From Oceanimonas marisflavi (lineage in GTDB: Bacteria > Pseudomonadota > Gammaproteobacteria > Enterobacterales > Aeromonadaceae): DNA of 64,000 nucleotides. Positions 61,508-64,000 of the stretch are shown piece by piece. Every line of letters begins with the position of its first letter. The stretch's first letter is position 1. The translations under genes were made by a program, and so were the position numbers. The stretch spans positions 1-64,000 of the forward strand of contig NZ_QAGM01000011.1 in the NCBI RefSeq assembly GCF_003049725.1. The letters run 5' to 3'. Under the pieces are notes generated by a model. The model did not search any database. It had not been told where the DNA came from and saw only the letters and a program-made list of their open reading frames with translations.

Positions 61508-62671
61508 ATGAGCACTGACACTTCCGCCCTGCCCGCTTCCGCCGCCCCCGGTCAAAGCCTGCCCCGCTGGGCGTCCTGGCTGCTGGTGGCCACCCTGGTT
61601 TATCTGCTGCTGGCTGCTGTGGGCGCCATTGGCAGTGGCTTTAAGGCCGCCGCCGGCGACGATGCCAAGGCCCTGTTTGAATTTGCTTCCAATCCGCTGA
61701 TTGCGCTGATTATCGGTGTGGTAGCCACGGCGCTGATCCAGAGCTCCAGCACCGTCACCTCTATTATCGTCGGCATGGTGGCCGGCGGCCTGCCGGTGGC
61801 CATTGCCATTCCCATGGTGATGGGTGCCAATATCGGCACCTCCCTGACCAGCACTCTGGTGAGTCTGGGCCATGTGCGCAACGGCGAGGAATTTCGCCGC
61901 GCCTTTTCTGCCGCCACCGTGCACGACAGCTTTAACCTGCTGGCGGTGGCCATTGTGCTGCCCCTGGAACTGCTGTTCCAGCCCCTGGCCACCGTATCGG
62001 GCTGGCTGTCGGCGCTGCTGGTGAGTGATGCCAGCATGAGCATAAAAGACATGAACTTTATGAAGGCCATGCTGGCGCCCGCCACCGGCATGATGAAGGA
62101 AAGCGTGGCCTGGCTGCCCGGCATCTGGTCCGGCGTGGCGCTCATTCTGCTGGGTATCGGTCTGATCCTGATGGTAGTGACCCAGATCGGCAAGGTGCTG
62201 CGCACCCTGATGGAAGGCCGGGCCATGGGCATTCTGCGTACCGCCGTGGGTCGCGGCCCGGTATCCGGCATGGCCTCGGGCACCCTGGTCACCGTGCTGG
62301 TGCAGTCTTCCTCCACCACCACTTCGCTGATTGTGCCCCTGGCCGGCTCCGGCATGTTCAGCCTGAAGCAGGTGTATCCCTTTATTCTGGGCAGCAATAT
62401 CGGTACCACCATTACCGCTCTGCTGGCCGCCACCGCCATTACCGGCGCCTCGGCCATGGTAGCCCTGCAAATCGCTCTGGTGCACCTGCTGTTCAACATC
62501 ATGGCCATCGCGCTGATTTACGTGCTGCCGGTGCTGCGCGCCCTGCCCATGTACATGGCCGAAGGTCTGGCCGGGCTGGCCCAGCGCAACAAGGGCTATG
62601 TGGCAGCCTATATCGTCGGCGTCTTCTTCGCCCTGCCTCTGGGCCTGGTGGGCCTCAGCCAGTGGCTGTAA
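61508..62671 (+). CDS. nptA: Na+/phosphate cotransporter, NptA type
   Basis: The 387-aa inner-membrane protein has two inverted halves, each with the QSSS signature of the SLC34/NptA family (LIQSSSTVTS at 77-86 and LVQSSSTTTS in the second half). Two GANIG/GSNIGTT loops are also present. It imports phosphate with Na+. Vibrio NptA is a known relative. The start follows GAGGA. The PhoB boxes predict induction by phosphate starvation, and Na+ coupling fits a marine host. Confidence 0.93.
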   Translation: MSTDTSALPASAAPGQSLPRWASWLLVATLVYLLLAAVGAIGSGFKAAAGDDAKALFEFASNPLIALIIGVVATALIQSSSTVTSIIVGMVAGGLPVAIAIPMVMGANIGTSLTSTLVSLGHVRNGEEFRRAFSAATVHDSFNLLAVAIVLPLELLFQPLATVSGWLSALLVSDASMSIKDMNFMKAMLAPATGMMKESVAWLPGIWSGVALILLGIGLILMVVTQIGKVLRTLMEGRAMGILRTAVGRGPVSGMASGTLVTVLVQSSSTTTSLIVPLAGSGMFSLKQVYPFILGSNIGTTITALLAATAITGASAMVALQIALVHLLFNIMAIALIYVLPVLRALPMYMAEGLAGLAQRNKGYVAAYIVGVFFALPLGLVGLSQWL

Positions 62672-62695
62672 GCTGACCACCCGAGTGGAGTTATC

Positions 62696-62730
62696 AAAAG
62701 CAGGCCGCTAAAATGGCGCCTGCTTTTTTT
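62696..62730 (+). terminator. intrinsic terminator of nptA
   Basis: AAAAGCAGGC pairs with GCCTGCTTTT around a 12-nt loop and is followed by more T. It lies directly before the methyltransferase gene. Confidence 0.9.
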
Positions 62731-62746
62731 CTTGCCGGACAACGCC

Positions 62747-63685
62747 ATGGACACCACCGCCCTGCCTGCCTTTCAGGCTCACCTGCACACCGCCCTGGAA
62801 CACCTGCCCGCCGAGGCCCGCCGGCTGTTTCACGGCCGGGGCCGGCGCTGGCCCGGGCTGGAGCAGCTGACTGCCGACTGGCTCGATGGCCAGTTGCTGG
62901 TCAGCCTGTTCCGGGAGCCGGCACCTGAGTTTCTGAGCACCCTGGTCAGCCTGCTGAAGGAGCTTGCCACCACTCAGGCCTGGCAACAGAGCGGGGCCAG
63001 GGCGCTACTGCTGCAGCACCGCGGCCGCGAGGGCGCACCGCTGGAGGTGATCTGGGGGGAGCTTGAGCCCAGCCCTGTGGTGCGCGAGCACGGGCTGAAC
63101 TACCAGCTGACCCTGGGCCGCAACCAGAATCACGGCCTGTTTCTGGATATGCGCCTGGGCCGGCAGTGGGTGCGACAGCAGTCACAGGGCAAACGGGTGC
63201 TAAACCTGTTCGCCTACACCTGCGGCTTTTCCGTGGCCGCCATCGCCGGCGGTGCCGAGCGAGTGGTGAATCTGGATATGGCCAAATCGTCACTCTCCCG
63301 GGGCCGGGACAACCACCGGCTGAATCATCACGATCTGAGCCGGGTCGGCTTTCTCGGCCACGAACTGTTCAAGTCCTGGGGCAAGGTGCGCAAACTGGGG
63401 CCTTACGAGCTCATCATTATCGACCCGCCGTCGTTCCAGAAGGGCAGCTTTGCCCTTACCAAAGACTACGCAAAGATCCTGCGCCGGCTGCCGGAGCTGC
63501 TAACCGAACAGGGCACCGTGCTGGCCTGCGTCAACGATCCCGATATTGATTCCCGCTTTCTGATCGACGGCATGAAAGAGCAGGCACCACAGCTGCGCTT
63601 TGTACAGCGCCTCGACAACCCGCCCGAGTTTGCCGACATTGATCCCGAGGCGGGGCTCAAGGCGCTGGTGTTTGCTCAGGGTTAA
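62747..63685 (+). CDS. class I SAM-dependent methyltransferase (RlmI/RlmL C-terminal type)
   Basis: The 312-aa protein resembles the rRNA methyltransferase domain PF10672. The C-terminal half has the substrate loop NQNHGLFLDMR, motif I VLNLFAYTCGFSVAA (near 150-165), motif II NLDMAKSSLSRGRDN and the catalytic DPPSFQKGSF. The target, probably a base in 23S rRNA, is inferred from the family and not proven. ATG 62747 is preferred over TTG 62732, though its ribosome site is weak. The 3' end overlaps the convergent next gene by 29 bp. Confidence 0.88.
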   Translation: MDTTALPAFQAHLHTALEHLPAEARRLFHGRGRRWPGLEQLTADWLDGQLLVSLFREPAPEFLSTLVSLLKELATTQAWQQSGARALLLQHRGREGAPLEVIWGELEPSPVVREHGLNYQLTLGRNQNHGLFLDMRLGRQWVRQQSQGKRVLNLFAYTCGFSVAAIAGGAERVVNLDMAKSSLSRGRDNHRLNHHDLSRVGFLGHELFKSWGKVRKLGPYELIIIDPPSFQKGSFALTKDYAKILRRLPELLTEQGTVLACVNDPDIDSRFLIDGMKEQAPQLRFVQRLDNPPEFADIDPEAGLKALVFAQG

Positions 63686-64000
63686 GGTCCGGATCCCCTT
63701 CACGGGCGTATTTCTGCGCCAGCACGGCGCACACCATCAGCTGGATCTGATGAAACAGCATCAGCGGCAGCAACGCCGGCCCCAGCATGGCGCCGGCAAA
63801 CAACACCTTGGCCATGGGCACGCCCGTGGCCATGCTCTTTTTGGAGCCGCCAAAAATAATGGTGATGCGATCTGCCCGGTTAAAGCCCAGGCGCCGGCCG
63901 AGCATCGCGGTCAGACACAGCACCAGCGTCAGCAAGGCGCAGCACACCAGCGCCAGCATCGCCAGCCGGGTCATGGATACCGTGTGCCACAACCCTTCCA
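63657..64000 (-). CDS. SBF/bile-acid:Na+ symporter-like transporter, C-terminal part (truncated by window edge)
   Basis: The frame is open to the window end, so only about 114 C-terminal residues are seen. They contain three hydrophobic helices and the segment IIFGGSKKSMATGVPMAKVLF, typical of SBF-like (YfeH, PF13593) transporters. A polar tail ending NPEQTPAP follows. Substrate is unknown. The stop lies inside the 3' end of the convergent methyltransferase gene. Confidence 0.82.
   Translation of the reverse strand, partial: EGLWHTVSMTRLAMLALVCCALLTLVLCLTAMLGRRLGFNRADRITIIFGGSKKSMATGVPMAKVLFAGAMLGPALLPLMLFHQIQLMVCAVLAQKYAREGDPDLNPEQTPAP

Overview
The window is a GC-rich, densely coded stretch of a gammaproteobacterial chromosome. 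Gene content and protein sequences (FabB, MnmC, NagA/NagC, LysC, ArgA, PpsA/PpsR, CvrA, NptA, OvoA) look most like the marine Aeromonadales (Oceanimonas, Oceanisphaera, Zobellella type). That placement is an inference from family resemblance and has not been tested with a tree. I found no insertion sequence, prophage, CRISPR array or rRNA. Most genes are core metabolism, and the richest signals are in the regulatory DNA between them.

Layout. 0.1-5.3 kb: fabB and mnmC divergent, a secreted DUF922-like protein, corA. 5.3-9.5 kb: anaerobic ribonucleotide reductase operon nrdG-nrdD with NrdR and FNR sites, creA, a UPF0158 gene and an AT-richer outer-membrane barrel gene. 9.6-16.6 kb: uvrB, tRNA-Asn, a 490-bp non-coding stretch with DnaA-box-like 9-mers, then the N-acetylglucosamine locus nagE / nagA-nagC-yciH. 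16.6-22.2 kb: a Mn2+-type riboswitch with its UPF0016 exporter, nhaD, argA with ARG boxes, and lysC behind a lysine riboswitch. 22.3-24.8 kb: a MgtC/DUF4010 membrane protein and alanine dehydrogenase.

24.9-36.0 kb is a putrescine island: two related XRE-cupin regulators meeting tail to tail, potFGHI importer genes, a class III aminotransferase, two divergent gamma-glutamylputrescine-synthetase-like genes and the oxidase puuB. Putrescine would be imported, then either transaminated or glutamylated and oxidised. puuC and puuD are not in the window.

36.1-45.5 kb: DUF1289 protein, LysR regulator, a 69-aa secreted protein, glutathione-dependent formaldehyde dehydrogenase, bestrophin-like protein, gshA, metQ plus a hydrolase behind a MetJ site, and queC-queD-queE behind a preQ1 riboswitch. 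45.6-53.5 kb: ppsA with its regulatory kinase/phosphorylase gene ppsR, a xanthine/uracil-type permease, ovoA (ovothiol pathway) and ppnP. 53.5-64 kb: an amino-acid-type binding protein gene overlapping a diguanylate cyclase gene, a pRiA4b-like protein, a PQQ-type sugar dehydrogenase, a YtoQ protein, a rhodanese lacking its catalytic cysteine, the antiporter cvrA, a macrodomain protein, a Na+/Pi cotransporter preceded by PhoB-like repeats, an rRNA-methyltransferase-like protein and an edge-truncated SBF-type transporter.

Three small families of dispersed intergenic repeats, two copies each, sit at gene ends and in an operon gap. They are the least explained structures here. Coding starts were often shortened from the longest reading frame using ribosome-binding sites and family alignments, as explained per gene.
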